Shown: positions 9,107 to 17,868, counted from the stretch's first letter. The stretch is DNA of 64,000 nucleotides from CAZQKE01 sp964593865 (GCA_964593865.1 CAZQKE010000031.1:25658-89657), one strand, 5' to 3'. The notes: generated by a model not told the origin, from the sequence alone. Program-made: numbers and translations.

Positions 9107-9928
9107 TTATCGCTCCTCCTCCGGTTCTTCTTCTTGATATTCCTCTTCTTCAAACTCAAATTCGCCGGAGCGTAGTTTAGCCAGGGTGGCTTCACCCAGG
9201 TATTTTTCGTCCTCGGCGACTTCTTGGTCGGCCTGCAACGCCTCGCGGATTTGTTGTCCTTCTAGAACGGCGTCGGCAATGTAATCTACGATCAGTTTGA
9301 TGGCGCGGATGGCATCATCGTTGGCCGGGATCACCAGGTCTACCGGGTCGGGATCGCAGTTGGTGTCCACCATGGCGATCACGGGGATTTTGAGGATGTT
9401 GCCTTCTTTGACGGCAATGGCCTCGCGACGCACATCTACAACAAAGAGCAGGTCGGGCAAGCGGGTCATGTTTTTCAGACCACCCAATCGCCGGTTCAAT
9501 TTGGCGATGAGTTGCTCCAGTTTGAGGGCTTCTTTTTTGGTCAGCCGTTCAAAGTCCCCTGCTTCGCGGCGTTGTTCCAGTTCCAGAAGGTAGCTGATCC
9601 GCTGCCGGATGGTCTGCCAGTTGGTCAGCGTGCCGCCCAGCCAACGTTGATTGACGTAGGGCATGTTGCACCGTATGGCCGCGTTGGCCAGGTTCTCTTG
9701 GGCCTGTTTTTTGGTGCCGACAAAGATGATGGTTCCCCCTTCTGCGACGGTATCGCGCACCAGGTTGTAGGCTTGTTCCAGGCGGACGATGGTCTGTTGT
9801 AGGTCAATGATGTGGATGCCGTTCCGTTCGGTAAAGATGAACGGTTTCATTTTGGGGTTCCAGCGTTGGGTACGGTGGCCGAAATGCACTCCCGCTTCCA
9901 GGAGTGCTTTCATGGTAATGTGGGACAT
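9107..9928 (-). CDS. rpsB: Ribosomal protein S2
   Basis: A 273-residue small-subunit ribosomal protein. [20 protein letters not shown] and [20 protein letters not shown] are the S2 N-terminus; [13 protein letters not shown] and [17 protein letters not shown] are family signatures. I start at ATG 9928, with AGGAGG nearby, and not at an upstream in-frame ATG, because the extra 56 residues would be untranslated leader that resembles no S2 protein. The protein ends in an extra acidic run ([18 protein letters not shown]), reminiscent of the acidic tail of the nearby UppS. The gene heads the rpsB-tsf-pyrH-frr-uppS-cdsA transcript. Confidence 0.96.
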   Translation of the reverse strand: MSHITMKALLEAGVHFGHRTQRWNPKMKPFIFTERNGIHIIDLQQTIVRLEQAYNLVRDTVAEGGTIIFVGTKKQAQENLANAAIRCNMPYVNQRWLGGTLTNWQTIRQRISYLLELEQRREAGDFERLTKKEALKLEQLIAKLNRRLGGLKNMTRLPDLLFVVDVRREAIAVKEGNILKIPVIAMVDTNCDPDPVDLVIPANDDAIRAIKLIVDYIADAVLEGQQIREALQADQEVAEDEKYLGEATLAKLRSGEFEFEEEEYQEEEPEEER

Positions 9929-10035
9929 GGGTTTTCCTCCTGTTTCTGTTTTTCCTCCACCCCCTTCGCCCCGGTTGGGAACCGACGCCGCCTTTAGGTC
10001 GGCACCCCCCTTCCGGTCTGAGGGTGTGTGAGATT

Positions 10036-10063
10036 CTCCGGGCGGGCCGTCTCCCGCCCGGAG
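10036..10063 (-). promoter_or_regulatory. Stem-loop at the 5' end of the rpsB leader RNA
   Basis: Arms 10036-10046 and 10053-10063 form 11 perfect GC-rich pairs around a six-base loop, just downstream of the rpsB promoter. No T-run follows. The leader is about 135 bases, long enough for the S2 autoregulation known in other bacteria, but whether S2 binds this structure is inference. Confidence 0.55.
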
Positions 10064-10067
10064 CGGA

Positions 10068-10096
10068 AGTATAGCATAGACCGGGGCATTGCGCAA
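10068..10096 (-). promoter_or_regulatory. Promoter of the rpsB operon (extended -10)
   Basis: On the minus strand TTGCGC (10091-10096), 17 bp, then TATACT (10068-10073) preceded by TGC, giving an extended -10. It is the only promoter-like sequence seen upstream of rpsB. Confidence 0.65.
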
Positions 10097-10144
10097 ATCG
10101 TCTTAACGCTTCCGCCGGGGGTTTACCTTTTGTCGGGGAATGGG

Positions 10145-11338
10145 CTATTTTCCGTTGAGTAGGTATTCAACGGCCCGTTGTAGTTGTGGGTCCCGCCCCT
10201 GGGCGCGGTCGTCGTCGGTGGGGATCACGACCAGGTCGGGTGTCAGGCCCTGGCCGTGGATCTGGTGGCGATTGGGGGTCAGCCATTTGGCCGATGTGAT
10301 ATGGACGGATGAGCCATCGCTCAGGTCAAAGACCGATTGGACCGAGCCTTTGCCAAAGGTCTGTTCGCCGATGAGGATGGCCCGTTGGTGATCCTGCAGC
10401 GCACCGGCGACGATCTCGGATGCGCTGGCCGTGCCGCCGTCCACCAAGAGGACCAGAGGGCCTTCGGTGTAGCTCCCCCGCCGGGAAGCAGAAAAGGTCC
10501 TTTCGTCTTTGCCCTTTTCCTGTTGGTAGACAATGACGCCTCCGTTCAGAAACTCGCTGGCGACATCTAGGGCGGCGACGAACAAGCCGCCGCCGTTGCC
10601 CCGCAGGTCTACGATGAGGCGGGTCATGCCTTGCTCCTTTAGGTCTTGGATGGCTTCTTTGAGTTCTTTGGCCGTGCGCTCGCTAAAGAGCATGATACGA
10701 ATGTAGCCTATGCCTTCGCCCTCTTCCAGCATGTGCCATGTGACGGAAGGGGACGGGATTTCCTGGCGGGTGATTTCGACTTGGACGGGATCTGCGACGC
10801 CTTCACGTCGCAGAGTCAAGCGGACGACGGTCCCTACTTCGCCGCGGATCAGGTTCACCACATCGTCTACCGTCGTTGCGGGGGTGATCGCGGTGTCATC
10901 TACTTTGAGTAGGATGTCGCCTTTTTGGACACCGGCCTGGGCGGCCGGCAGGTCTGTCATTGGTTCTAGGCGGATGTTGCCCTCTGGATCCTGGTAGATG
11001 TAGGCTCCGATGCCGCCGAATCGACCGCTCAGGTCTTCTTTTTCTCGCTGGCGCGGCTGGGGTTCCAGGAAGATGGTGTAGGGGTCGTCCAGCGTTGCCA
11101 GTGCGCCCCGAATGGCACCCCATACAACCTCGTGCATAGGGGGGATGTCGCCCAAAAAGCTCTCTTCAACGTGATGCCACGCCTCCCAAAAGATGCCGAA
11201 GGCCGTTGCTTCCTCGTTGTCGGCCGTTTGATCGTGCATCAACCACCAGGTAAAACCGACGCCCGCTGCAAACGCGCCGATGACCATGGTGGTAATTAAC
11301 AGGGCCAAAAGGATTGTGCCGATAACCCGGTTTCTCAT
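10145..11338 (-). CDS. S41 family C-terminal processing protease (CtpA/Prc type)
   Basis: A 397-residue serine protease that trims or degrades proteins outside the membrane. One N-terminal anchor (residues 5-30) is followed by a PDZ domain (about 108-185; GAYIYQ, AGVQKGDILLKVDD) and the S41 catalytic core: VDLRGNGGGLF, GGTASASEIVAGAL with nucleophile Ser305, and TFGKGSVQ with general base Lys330. All catalytic positions are intact. I begin at ATG 11338, which overlaps the stop of the upstream hydrolase gene (ATGA); longer upstream reading is hydrophilic and unlike the family. Coupled translation with the hydrolase is likely. Confidence 0.93.
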   Translation of the reverse strand: MRNRVIGTILLALLITTMVIGAFAAGVGFTWWLMHDQTADNEEATAFGIFWEAWHHVEESFLGDIPPMHEVVWGAIRGALATLDDPYTIFLEPQPRQREKEDLSGRFGGIGAYIYQDPEGNIRLEPMTDLPAAQAGVQKGDILLKVDDTAITPATTVDDVVNLIRGEVGTVVRLTLRREGVADPVQVEITRQEIPSPSVTWHMLEEGEGIGYIRIMLFSERTAKELKEAIQDLKEQGMTRLIVDLRGNGGGLFVAALDVASEFLNGGVIVYQQEKGKDERTFSASRRGSYTEGPLVLLVDGGTASASEIVAGALQDHQRAILIGEQTFGKGSVQSVFDLSDGSSVHITSAKWLTPNRHQIHGQGLTPDLVVIPTDDDRAQGRDPQLQRAVEYLLNGK

Positions 11339-12129
11339 TTTGTTTTCGCCGTTTGTTCCTGTTTTTGGATGGTAATCTGCTCCCCCGGTTGGAGGATGTG
11401 GACGTGGGTCGTCGGCGCCAGGTGTTGAGCGTGGTTGGCAAAGGTATACGGCGGGATGCTCATGTGAGGGACCGAGTCCCAGAATAGGTTGGGGCCGGGC
11501 AGTCGTAGAGAGCCCCAGTGGATGGGGATGGCGATGCGGGGCCGGAGCCGTTGCAACGCCTGGGCTGCCGTCAGCGGTGTGAGGTGGCCCGCGCCGAGGC
11601 GGTGGCTGTAGCCCCATACCGGCAGGAGGGCAACGTCCAAATCAAACTGTTCGCCGATCTCGCGCATTTCGGCAAAGAGGTCGGTATCTCCGGCAAAATA
11701 GAAGGCAAGTTGGTTGCGCATCACGTAGCTCAGACAGGCGGACATGGGGCGCGGAATTGAGAAGGCGTTGGCATGGTTGGCCGGAAGGGCGACGATCTCA
11801 ACATCGCCGATACGCACCGTATCCCCTTCGACTACTTCTTGGACCTCAACACCGGCCCAGCGTTTCAGGTAACGACCGCTGCCTTTGGGCGCGATGACGG
11901 TGGTCGTGGCAGCAAGTTTGCGCAGAGAGGGCAGATCGGTATGGTCGTAATGCAGGTGAGAGAGCAGGATCACATCCGGCGGGCATTCAGGTAGCAGCTT
12001 GGGTACGGGGTTGCGACCGTGCCGCCGCAAAAAGAGGACACGGTTCCGCAGGATGGGATCGGTCAGGAGGCAAACCCCTCCCATGTCTACCAAGACGGTT
12101 GCATGGCCGATGTAGCTGATCTGTGCCAA
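11335..12129 (-). CDS. Metallo-beta-lactamase-fold hydrolase (UlaG/NAPE-PLD-like)
   Basis: A 264-residue metal-dependent hydrolase. The metal sites are seen as GHATVL near the start, SHLHYDHTD (His-x-His-x-Asp-His), FAGDTDLF (bridging Asp) and IPIHWGS (last His). The pattern fits the branch that contains UlaG-type lactonases and NAPE-PLD-like enzymes, better than beta-lactamases or RNases. No signal peptide, so cytoplasmic. The substrate cannot be read from sequence. The gene is driven by a consensus promoter at 12169-12197 and overlaps the S41 protease gene by 4 bp. Confidence 0.85.
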   Translation of the reverse strand: MAQISYIGHATVLVDMGGVCLLTDPILRNRVLFLRRHGRNPVPKLLPECPPDVILLSHLHYDHTDLPSLRKLAATTTVIAPKGSGRYLKRWAGVEVQEVVEGDTVRIGDVEIVALPANHANAFSIPRPMSACLSYVMRNQLAFYFAGDTDLFAEMREIGEQFDLDVALLPVWGYSHRLGAGHLTPLTAAQALQRLRPRIAIPIHWGSLRLPGPNLFWDSVPHMSIPPYTFANHAQHLAPTTHVHILQPGEQITIQKQEQTAKTK

Positions 12130-12168
12130 CGCGAAATACCCTTTCCCTCATGCCTGGTTTCGTTCTGC

Positions 12169-12197
12169 ATTATAGTCCCTTGCGGGGTTCTTGTCAA
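12169..12197 (-). promoter_or_regulatory. Consensus promoter for the hydrolase-protease pair
   Basis: A perfect TTGACA (12192-12197) and perfect TATAAT (12169-12174) on the minus strand are 17 bp apart, 40 bp from the start codon of the metallo-hydrolase gene. Confidence 0.8.
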
Positions 12198-12252
12198 TCC
12201 CCCGGCAACAACTCTCAGTATGCAGTATGCAGTATGGATTTTGTAGTATATA

Positions 12253-13126
12253 ACCCAAGTTGCCACCCACAGGAAGCTGACACTGAGGGCGATGATGAAG
12301 AACACGACTTTCAGTGCAAAACCTGCTGCGGTGACAGCGCGAATGGGCTTGCAACATTGGTTCAAGCAGACTGCCGGAGGTTTCTGTCCTCTTACGGAAG
12401 TAATGTTGCAAGAAGCTGGTCCAGGGCGGGAAAGGACGCTTTGAACTTTTCTTGCGCATGGGCTGCAATGAGATCTGGCAGGCCTCTTGCAGCAGGTCCT
12501 CCAAGTAGTAGTTGTTGTAGGCCCGATCGGCATAGACGGTTGAATGGGGAGGCAGATCGAAGAGGCCGAGGCCACTGACGTCACCGCAGGAGCCCGGCGC
12601 GAGAAAGAACTCGACGGGCCATCCCTCTGCCGTGACCAGCAGATGGAGTTTGAGGCTGTAGGAGTAGCGTCGCTTGCCGGGGATGTAGCCCCGATAGGCC
12701 TCACCCTGGTAGACCCTGGCCCGCGAGATACAGATGTTGTCACAGACAGGAATAGGGAAGGTATCGATACTGTAGATGCAATCTGCATTCAGGTCCTTCC
12801 AGACCTCGGCCAGGCAGGCGAAAAGGGTAAGGAACAGGGGCTTGACATGTTGGAGATGTAGCGGGGTTCAGCAAGCCAACGGCAAGCTTGGGACCGGTTT
12901 CCGCCGAAGCAGAAAGCAAGCAGCTACCAAGGCAGTGGTCATGACCTCGGCATCGCTCACACGGCACTGAGGATCTTCGTGATGATTCATGGCTTCCAAA
13001 AGGAAGAGTATTATGATCAGTTCGTCCATGGATTCCTCCGGCTTTGGTTGTTAGTTTGGTCGCCTACAACTATAGCCAAGAATCCACGGATTTTCCAGTT
13101 TGATTGCCCAAGGTAGCAACTTGGGG
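12253..13126 (-). mobile_element. Decayed IS982-like insertion sequence
   Basis: About 874 bp bounded by imperfect inverted repeats: 12253-12267 (ACCCAAGTTGCCACC) and 13112-13126 (GGTAGCAACTTGGGG), 13 of 15 positions complementary. Between them lies a broken DDE transposase (12268-13029). Size and protein fragments fit the IS982 family. I see no clear target-site duplication outside the ends. Upstream of the left end is a short AGTATGC triplet repeat (12217-12237). The element sits between a hydrolase gene and an AT-rich acquired gene. Confidence 0.75.
12268..13029 (-). pseudogene. IS982-family-like transposase, frameshifted
   Basis: Three minus-strand frames are needed to read one transposase. 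Frame one starts at ATG 13029 (MDELIIILFLLEAMNHHEDP, then RVSDAEVMTTALVAAC). It shifts to FGGNRSQACRWLAEPRYIS, then to a long piece holding YSIDTFPIPVCDN, VYADRAYNNYYLEDLLQEA and RTETSGSLLEPML, which supply the two Asp and the Glu of a DDE triad. A last shift gives AVTAAGFALKVVFFIIALS. At least three frame changes and an internal stop make it non-functional. Family assignment rests on the GGN, SID and ADR-AYN motifs recalled from IS982 transposases. Confidence 0.75.
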
Positions 13127-13248
13127 TGATTGTACCACAGACCCGAGATTTCGCTTATTCACGTGTCCACTTTCTCGGGGAAAGATCGGTCGTTCTCGCA
13201 ATCAATACCCTCACCACCCGCACAGCACGGTAATCTTGATCCACCTCC

Positions 13249-14097
13249 TCAACCAAGATCATCACTGCTCACAAGGGAAGCGTAAGCATCAATACGTTCA
13301 AACAGCCTTACAAACTCATGAACCATTTCACCCTTGGGGTCGTTAAAGATGAACAAACCCTCTGTATAGTACTCATTATCGTCTGGGTCAAATGCATTAA
13401 CAACCCAAATCATATATCGGCGATCAATGATTACGAACGTAGCTGGTGTGAAAGGACGAGACCGTTTTAAGCTCACAAACTCAGGTTGCTTTGTTCCTAT
13501 TTCAGTCAATTGCTTGTAATGTCTCATCAAAAGAGGATCGTGTAGATCCGCTAGGTTGCAGTTTGGGGGTATCTGAATAATTCGCTTGAACTTAAATCGA
13601 TGATGCTCACTGTTCTGAATTTTCCGTAACAAAACGTCGAAATACTTTTGACGCTCGATACTTTGCGCTACAGTGCTATCGAAAGTTAACTCGCTTTCCA
13701 GGCGTCTCACAGTACCATAGTTGAGATAAAGAATCTCTCTCTCTGCCAACCTAACCAGTTTGGAAATTTCTTCATAGGCTCTTTGAGCCTCGCCTTTCCC
13801 AACCGACACGAAAGAGAACCGCGCATCGAGGCTCTCCGCGAGATCGTTCATTTTAGAATAAGTACTGTCAACACGTTTCAAAGTGCTATTCCAAAACGAC
13901 ATTGAATAAATCGTTACCAACAGAAAAAGAAAACTATTGATAAAAAAAACGAGATAGACGAGATTTTGCCCTTGAAATAAAGGAGGTGCAAGTGCTTCAA
14001 TCACAGGTCCGGCAATAATGCCCAATATAGCGGAAGTCACAGATAAAGCCACAGACGGCCATGGTTGCCTCTTGAACCAACGCAAAGACGGCTTCAT
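13249..14097 (-). CDS. Two-helix membrane protein with cytoplasmic domain, unknown function (AT-rich)
   Basis: A 282-residue protein I do not recognise. Two membrane helices lie at about 14-35 and 44-68 (VALSVTSAILGIIAGPVI and LVYLVFFINSFLFLLVTI). A short coiled segment follows, then a mixed alpha/beta domain of about 200 residues that includes REILYLNYGT, RIIQIPP and ATFVIIDRRYMIWVVNAF. The order of short strands with His and Asp/Glu residues recalls sensor or PLD-like effector domains attached to membranes, but no catalytic motif is convincing. The ATG at 14097 has GAGGAG eight bases upstream; a GTG two codons earlier would be too close. The gene is far poorer in GC than its neighbours (one counted 60-base line is 38 percent), which suggests transfer alongside the IS remnant. 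Confidence 0.7.
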   Translation of the reverse strand: MKPSLRWFKRQPWPSVALSVTSAILGIIAGPVIEALAPPLFQGQNLVYLVFFINSFLFLLVTIYSMSFWNSTLKRVDSTYSKMNDLAESLDARFSFVSVGKGEAQRAYEEISKLVRLAEREILYLNYGTVRRLESELTFDSTVAQSIERQKYFDVLLRKIQNSEHHRFKFKRIIQIPPNCNLADLHDPLLMRHYKQLTEIGTKQPEFVSLKRSRPFTPATFVIIDRRYMIWVVNAFDPDDNEYYTEGLFIFNDPKGEMVHEFVRLFERIDAYASLVSSDDLG

Positions 14098-14362
14098 TGT
14101 CACGACTCCTCTACTGACTTAGACAACGACACGGCAGACAAACCACAGCAAAGGACCATCGGGCCAACCCGGTCTCATCCGCAGATCGGAGTGGGAAACA
14201 CAGGAGCAGCGGACCGAAAGGAGACCAACACTCCGCCGGGGAATTCGCCTCCTGAACGCGCTAAACATCACCCAGTAAGCTCATCATAACACGAACCGTT
14301 GAAAAAGTCAAACCCTGCCAATTTCCCATGTACCAATCGGCGGTCCGTCGGAGTCCGCAAGT

Positions 14363-14457
14363 GAGCCGATCCCCGGCGTACCGCCGAGGATGACAACGCC
14401 CGGCGGTTCGCGCCGGGGGGATGCCAAGTCACCCTTTTCGGGCCTGCGGCCAAGCGT
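14363..14457. repeat. Dispersed intergenic repeat A, copy 1 (with extra hairpin)
   Basis: Shares CCGATCCCCGGC, GCCGAGGATG and CGGGCCTGCGGC-type blocks with copies at 27632-27701 and 37891-37961. This copy has an inserted hairpin (14399-14405 paired with 14411-14417, loop GTTCG). Another hairpin, GGAGGCG/CGCCTCC, follows at 14462-14483. The rest of the 14098-14557 gap shows no gene. Confidence 0.6.
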
Positions 14458-14557
14458 CTGTGGAGGCGAAAGCATCCGCCTCCGACGACCTGCCACCAGG
14501 GCGGGTTGAGGCCCGCGTCGGATGACGTTCCGGCGTCCGAGAAGGGATTGTTGTTAG

Positions 14558-14585
14558 TTGCCAAACGGAAAGAGTGTGGTATAAT
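14558..14585 (+). promoter_or_regulatory. Promoter upstream of the permease-Usp gene
   Basis: TTGCCA (14558-14563), a 16-bp spacer and a perfect TATAAT (14580-14585). Transcription would begin near 14592, leaving a leader of about 80 bases that contains a terminator-like hairpin. Confidence 0.75.
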
Positions 14586-14606
14586 GGCCTTGACAGTCGT
14601 CACCTG

Positions 14607-14640
14607 CGCCCTCGGAAAGGGCCGGGGGCGGTGTTTTTTT
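14607..14640 (+). terminator. Leader terminator (attenuator) before the permease-Usp gene
   Basis: A nine-pair GC stem (14607-14615 with 14622-14630, loop AAAGGG) is followed by GTG and seven T residues. It lies between the promoter (14558-14585) and the start codon at 14672. So it either ends a roughly 48-base small RNA or acts as a regulated attenuator; I see no upstream gene it could terminate. Confidence 0.75.
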
Positions 14641-14671
14641 GTTATCGGACCGGGCGACAAGGAGAAGAACC

Positions 14672-17092
14672 ATGTCAACACGCCAAGAGCAAGAGGTCAC
14701 GCTGGCCCGGACGCTGGGCCTGTTTGACGCGGTGATGATCGGCGTAGGCGCCATGATCGGCGCGGGGGTTTTCGTCCTAACCGGTATTGCCGCCGGGGAA
14801 GCCGGACCGGCGGCGATCATTGCCTTCGCTCTGAACGGTGTCGTCACCCTGTTCACGGCCTTTAGCTACGCCGAGCTGGCCTCGGCCATCCCGGAAGCGG
14901 GTGGAGGGTACTCCTTTGTGCAAAGGGCCATGCCGGGTGCTGTAGGGTTCCTGGCAGGGTGGATGCTGTGGTTTGCCTATACGGTGGCCTGTGCCCTCTA
15001 TGCTGTAGGCTTTGGCGGTTATTTCATTGAGCTACTGGGGAGTTACTGGCCGACGGCATACGACCTGTTGGTGGGGACCTTGGGGCATCGGTGGGCCGTC
15101 TCCCTGGTGACCTTCCTCATCAGTGCTTTCTTTATCACCCTCAACGTGTTGGGGGCCGATGTGACCGGCAAGGCGGAAAATGTCGTCACCGTGACCAAGA
15201 TCACCGTCTTGGGCGTGTTTATCGCCTTTGGCTTGGTGGCCCTCTTTCGGCGGCCCGATGCCTTTTCCGCCTTTTCTCCCATGTTCCCCAAAGGGTTCGG
15301 CGGTGTTGTCGTAGCCATGGGGCTGACCTTCATCGCTTTTGAGGGCTATGACCTGATCGCCACCGTCAGCGAAGAGGTCAGGGACCCGATCAAAAACATC
15401 CCCAAAGCTACCTTTATCTCCCTGGCGATTGCGGTGACGATCTATCTGCTCATCCTGCTGGTTTCCATCGGTGCGGTAGACCCGACCAAGTTTGAGGTGT
15501 ACGGCAAGACGGTAGACCAATTGCCCGCCGAAATGGAGATCCACGAGCCGGTGGACCCCAACGATCCGGCGATCAACACCTCTTGGGAGGTGTTGGGCAT
15601 CTACAAAGAGACCGGCATTGTCCGCGCCGCCGAGAATTTCATGCCCAAGTTCGGCGTGGCCCTTATCGTGTTCGGCGGCCTTTTTTCCACCATGTCGGCT
15701 CTGAACGCCAGCGTGTTGGCCTCCTCGCGGGTGGGGTTCAGCATGGGCCGGGAACGGATGTTGCCCCCGGCCCTGGGCGCCATCCACCCCAAACGGCGCA
15801 CACCCCACGTCGCGGTCCTGAGCACCGGCTTGATCATCGTCGCCATGGCCGTCCTGCTGCCGGTGGAGGTGGTCGGCTCCGGGGCCAGTCTGATGTTCCT
15901 CCTCTCCTTCGCCTTGACCAACCTGGCCATGATCATGATCCGGAAGCGGGAACCGGACCTGCAACGGGGCTACAGAGCACCCCTTTTCCCCTTACTGCCC
16001 ATCCTGGGCATCGTCTGCAACCTGGGGTTGGCCGTCTACCAATTCACCTTCCAACCGATGGCGTGGTATGTGGGCCTGGTTTGGGTGGGGCTGGGTGTGA
16101 TCGTTTTTGTGGCCTATACCCGCCGCGCCGGAGAGGCCGAAGAGGCTCTGCCGGTCAAAATCCTCCACGAAGAGCGATTGGTCCCCAAAGAGTACCGAGT
16201 TCTCATCCCTCTGGCGAATGAGGAGCAAGCGCGAATGCTGGGCATCCTGGGCGCGGCCATCGCCCGCATCCACGACGGTGAGGTATTGGCCTTGCACGTG
16301 GTCCGCGTGCCGGTGCAGCTCTCCATCTCCGACGGGCGGATGTTCCTGCGGGAAGGCAAACCGATCCTGGACGAAGCCATCCGCCAGGCCCGCCAGATGG
16401 ATGTCCCGGTCCACACCATGATCCGCCTGGACCGCCATATCGGGCGGGCCATTATCGAGACCGCCCGCGAACGCAAAGTGGACCTGATGATCATGGGTTG
16501 GCCGGGACATACCGATAGCCAACACCACGCCTTTGGCAGCGTAATCGACCTGGTCGCCGTGGAACCGCCCTGTGACCTGGCCGTCGTCCTCTTCCGAGAA
16601 AGACGGGAACCCCGGCGCATCTTGGTTCCGGCTGCTGGAGGAGCAAACACCCGTTTGGCCATTCGCCTGGCCATTGACCAGGCCCGCAGTTTTGCCCTGC
16701 GCAGCGGCCAAGAGGCTGTCGTTACGCTCTTGTATGTCTGCACCCCGGCGGACGCCGGCCCCGAAGCGCGGGCCAAGGGGTTTGAACTGATGCGCAACCT
16801 GGCGGCGGGCTATGACTACCCCTTGGAAGTGGAGGTGCTGGCCGCCGATGATGTGGTAGAAAGCATTGTGGCCGAAGCGGCCAATCACGATCTGCTCGTC
16901 ATCGGCGCGACGGAGGAGCGTCTGTTTGACCAAGTCCTGATGGGCACGATCCCGGAGCGGGTTGCGTTGCAGGCCCCGGTGACGGTGATGATGGTCAAGC
17001 GATACAAAGGGCCGGTGCGCTATTGGCTCCGCCGGAGGCTTTCCTGGCTCCTGGCCCTGGGTGAAAGGCGCCGCTCCCGGAAGCAAGGGTGA
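14672..17092 (+). CDS. APC-family amino acid permease fused to two universal-stress (Usp) domains
   Basis: An 806-residue fusion. Residues about 10-470 form an APC-superfamily transporter: GLFDAVMIGVGAMIGAGVFV is the conserved first helix, AFEGYDLIATVSEEVRDP a conserved loop, and about 12 helices can be counted. A polar insert of about 50 residues (TKFEVYGKTVDQLPAE) separates two of them. Residues about 485-620 and 630-790 are two Usp domains (VLIPLANEEQARMLGIL, ILVPAAGGANTRLAIRLAID; GSV and VIGATEERLFDQVLMGTIPE). Usp domains bind nucleotides and are thought to gate the transporter according to energy or stress; substrate is probably an amino acid or polyamine. The ATG at 14672 has GGAGAAG upstream. 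Likely controlled by the leader terminator. Confidence 0.9.
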   Translation: MSTRQEQEVTLARTLGLFDAVMIGVGAMIGAGVFVLTGIAAGEAGPAAIIAFALNGVVTLFTAFSYAELASAIPEAGGGYSFVQRAMPGAVGFLAGWMLWFAYTVACALYAVGFGGYFIELLGSYWPTAYDLLVGTLGHRWAVSLVTFLISAFFITLNVLGADVTGKAENVVTVTKITVLGVFIAFGLVALFRRPDAFSAFSPMFPKGFGGVVVAMGLTFIAFEGYDLIATVSEEVRDPIKNIPKATFISLAIAVTIYLLILLVSIGAVDPTKFEVYGKTVDQLPAEMEIHEPVDPNDPAINTSWEVLGIYKETGIVRAAENFMPKFGVALIVFGGLFSTMSALNASVLASSRVGFSMGRERMLPPALGAIHPKRRTPHVAVLSTGLIIVAMAVLLPVEVVGSGASLMFLLSFALTNLAMIMIRKREPDLQRGYRAPLFPLLPILGIVCNLGLAVYQFTFQPMAWYVGLVWVGLGVIVFVAYTRRAGEAEEALPVKILHEERLVPKEYRVLIPLANEEQARMLGILGAAIARIHDGEVLALHVVRVPVQLSISDGRMFLREGKPILDEAIRQARQMDVPVHTMIRLDRHIGRAIIETARERKVDLMIMGWPGHTDSQHHAFGSVIDLVAVEPPCDLAVVLFRERREPRRILVPAAGGANTRLAIRLAIDQARSFALRSGQEAVVTLLYVCTPADAGPEARAKGFELMRNLAAGYDYPLEVEVLAADDVVESIVAEAANHDLLVIGATEERLFDQVLMGTIPERVALQAPVTVMMVKRYKGPVRYWLRRRLSWLLALGERRRSRKQG

Positions 17093-17163
17093 GCGGGGTA
17101 GGGCAAGTACATTTAGAGTTTCGCACCGCAGAAAAAGGGCACCGAGCAAAAGAGGGGGGAACG

Positions 17164-17793
17164 ATGACGGTGATCAACCGACTGGCTTCTGCCTTGGGGA
17201 GACGCGATGACGTTCCCAACCAGGAACTTGCCGAAGAATTGGTGGAACGCAAGGCGGCGGAAGACATCAAAGAGTTGGTCGTCAACCTACGAAACCGTGA
17301 TCGCAAAATACAGAGCGATTGCATCAAGGTTTTGTACGAAATCGGCTATCGGGACCCGTCGCTGATAGCCGATTATGTAGACGAGTTTCTCGCGCTCCTG
17401 GGCAGCCGGAACAACCGGTTGGTTTGGGGAGGGATGAGCGCCCTCGCAACTATTGCGGAACATACGGCCCCTGTGCTATACGAGCACAGGGCGGAAATAC
17501 AAGCAGCGATAGAAAACGGCTCGGTGATCACGGTGGATCGGGGCATCAAGGTACTGTCCACCGTTGCCGCACAAAAAGACGAGTACCGGACCGAGATTTT
17601 CCCCTACCTGCTTGACCATTTGCGCCGTTGCCGTCCAAAGGATGTGGCGCGTGATGCGGAAGCAATATCGTCGGCGGTCAGTCGGGAGAACAGAACGGAA
17701 TTCATCCGGGTCCTAGAAGCAAGACTGCCCGATTTGCAGCCTTCGCAAGCCAAGAGGGTGAAAAAAGTGCTGACGGCAGCCCAGAGGTTGTAG
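17164..17793 (+). CDS. HEAT/ARM-repeat-like protein, unknown function
   Basis: A 209-residue soluble, mostly helical protein with paired amphipathic helices spaced about 35-40 residues apart (DIKELVVNLRNRDRKIQSDC, then IGYRDPSLIADYVDEFLALL, WGGMSALATIAEHTAPVLYE, and VDRGIKVLSTVAAQKDEYR). That pattern is typical of HEAT or ARM repeats, which act as protein-binding scaffolds. The ATG at 17164 follows AGAGGGGGGAACG. It starts 71 bp after the permease gene and may share its transcript. No catalytic residues are apparent. Confidence 0.75.
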   Translation: MTVINRLASALGRRDDVPNQELAEELVERKAAEDIKELVVNLRNRDRKIQSDCIKVLYEIGYRDPSLIADYVDEFLALLGSRNNRLVWGGMSALATIAEHTAPVLYEHRAEIQAAIENGSVITVDRGIKVLSTVAAQKDEYRTEIFPYLLDHLRRCRPKDVARDAEAISSAVSRENRTEFIRVLEARLPDLQPSQAKRVKKVLTAAQRL

Positions 17794-17839
17794 GGTAGAC
17801 GGCCGGAATCCTGGAATCCTGATTGCGCAAAATGCAAAT

Positions 17840-17868
17840 TTGCCAAATCGTCCTGCCTATGCTACAAT
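17840..17868 (+). promoter_or_regulatory. Promoter of the large secreted glycosidase gene
   Basis: TTGCCA (17840-17845), 17 bp, TACAAT (17863-17868). It lies about 170 bp before the start codon at 18038; the leader holds a CCGGTT/AACCGG hairpin near 17943-17968. Confidence 0.6.
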
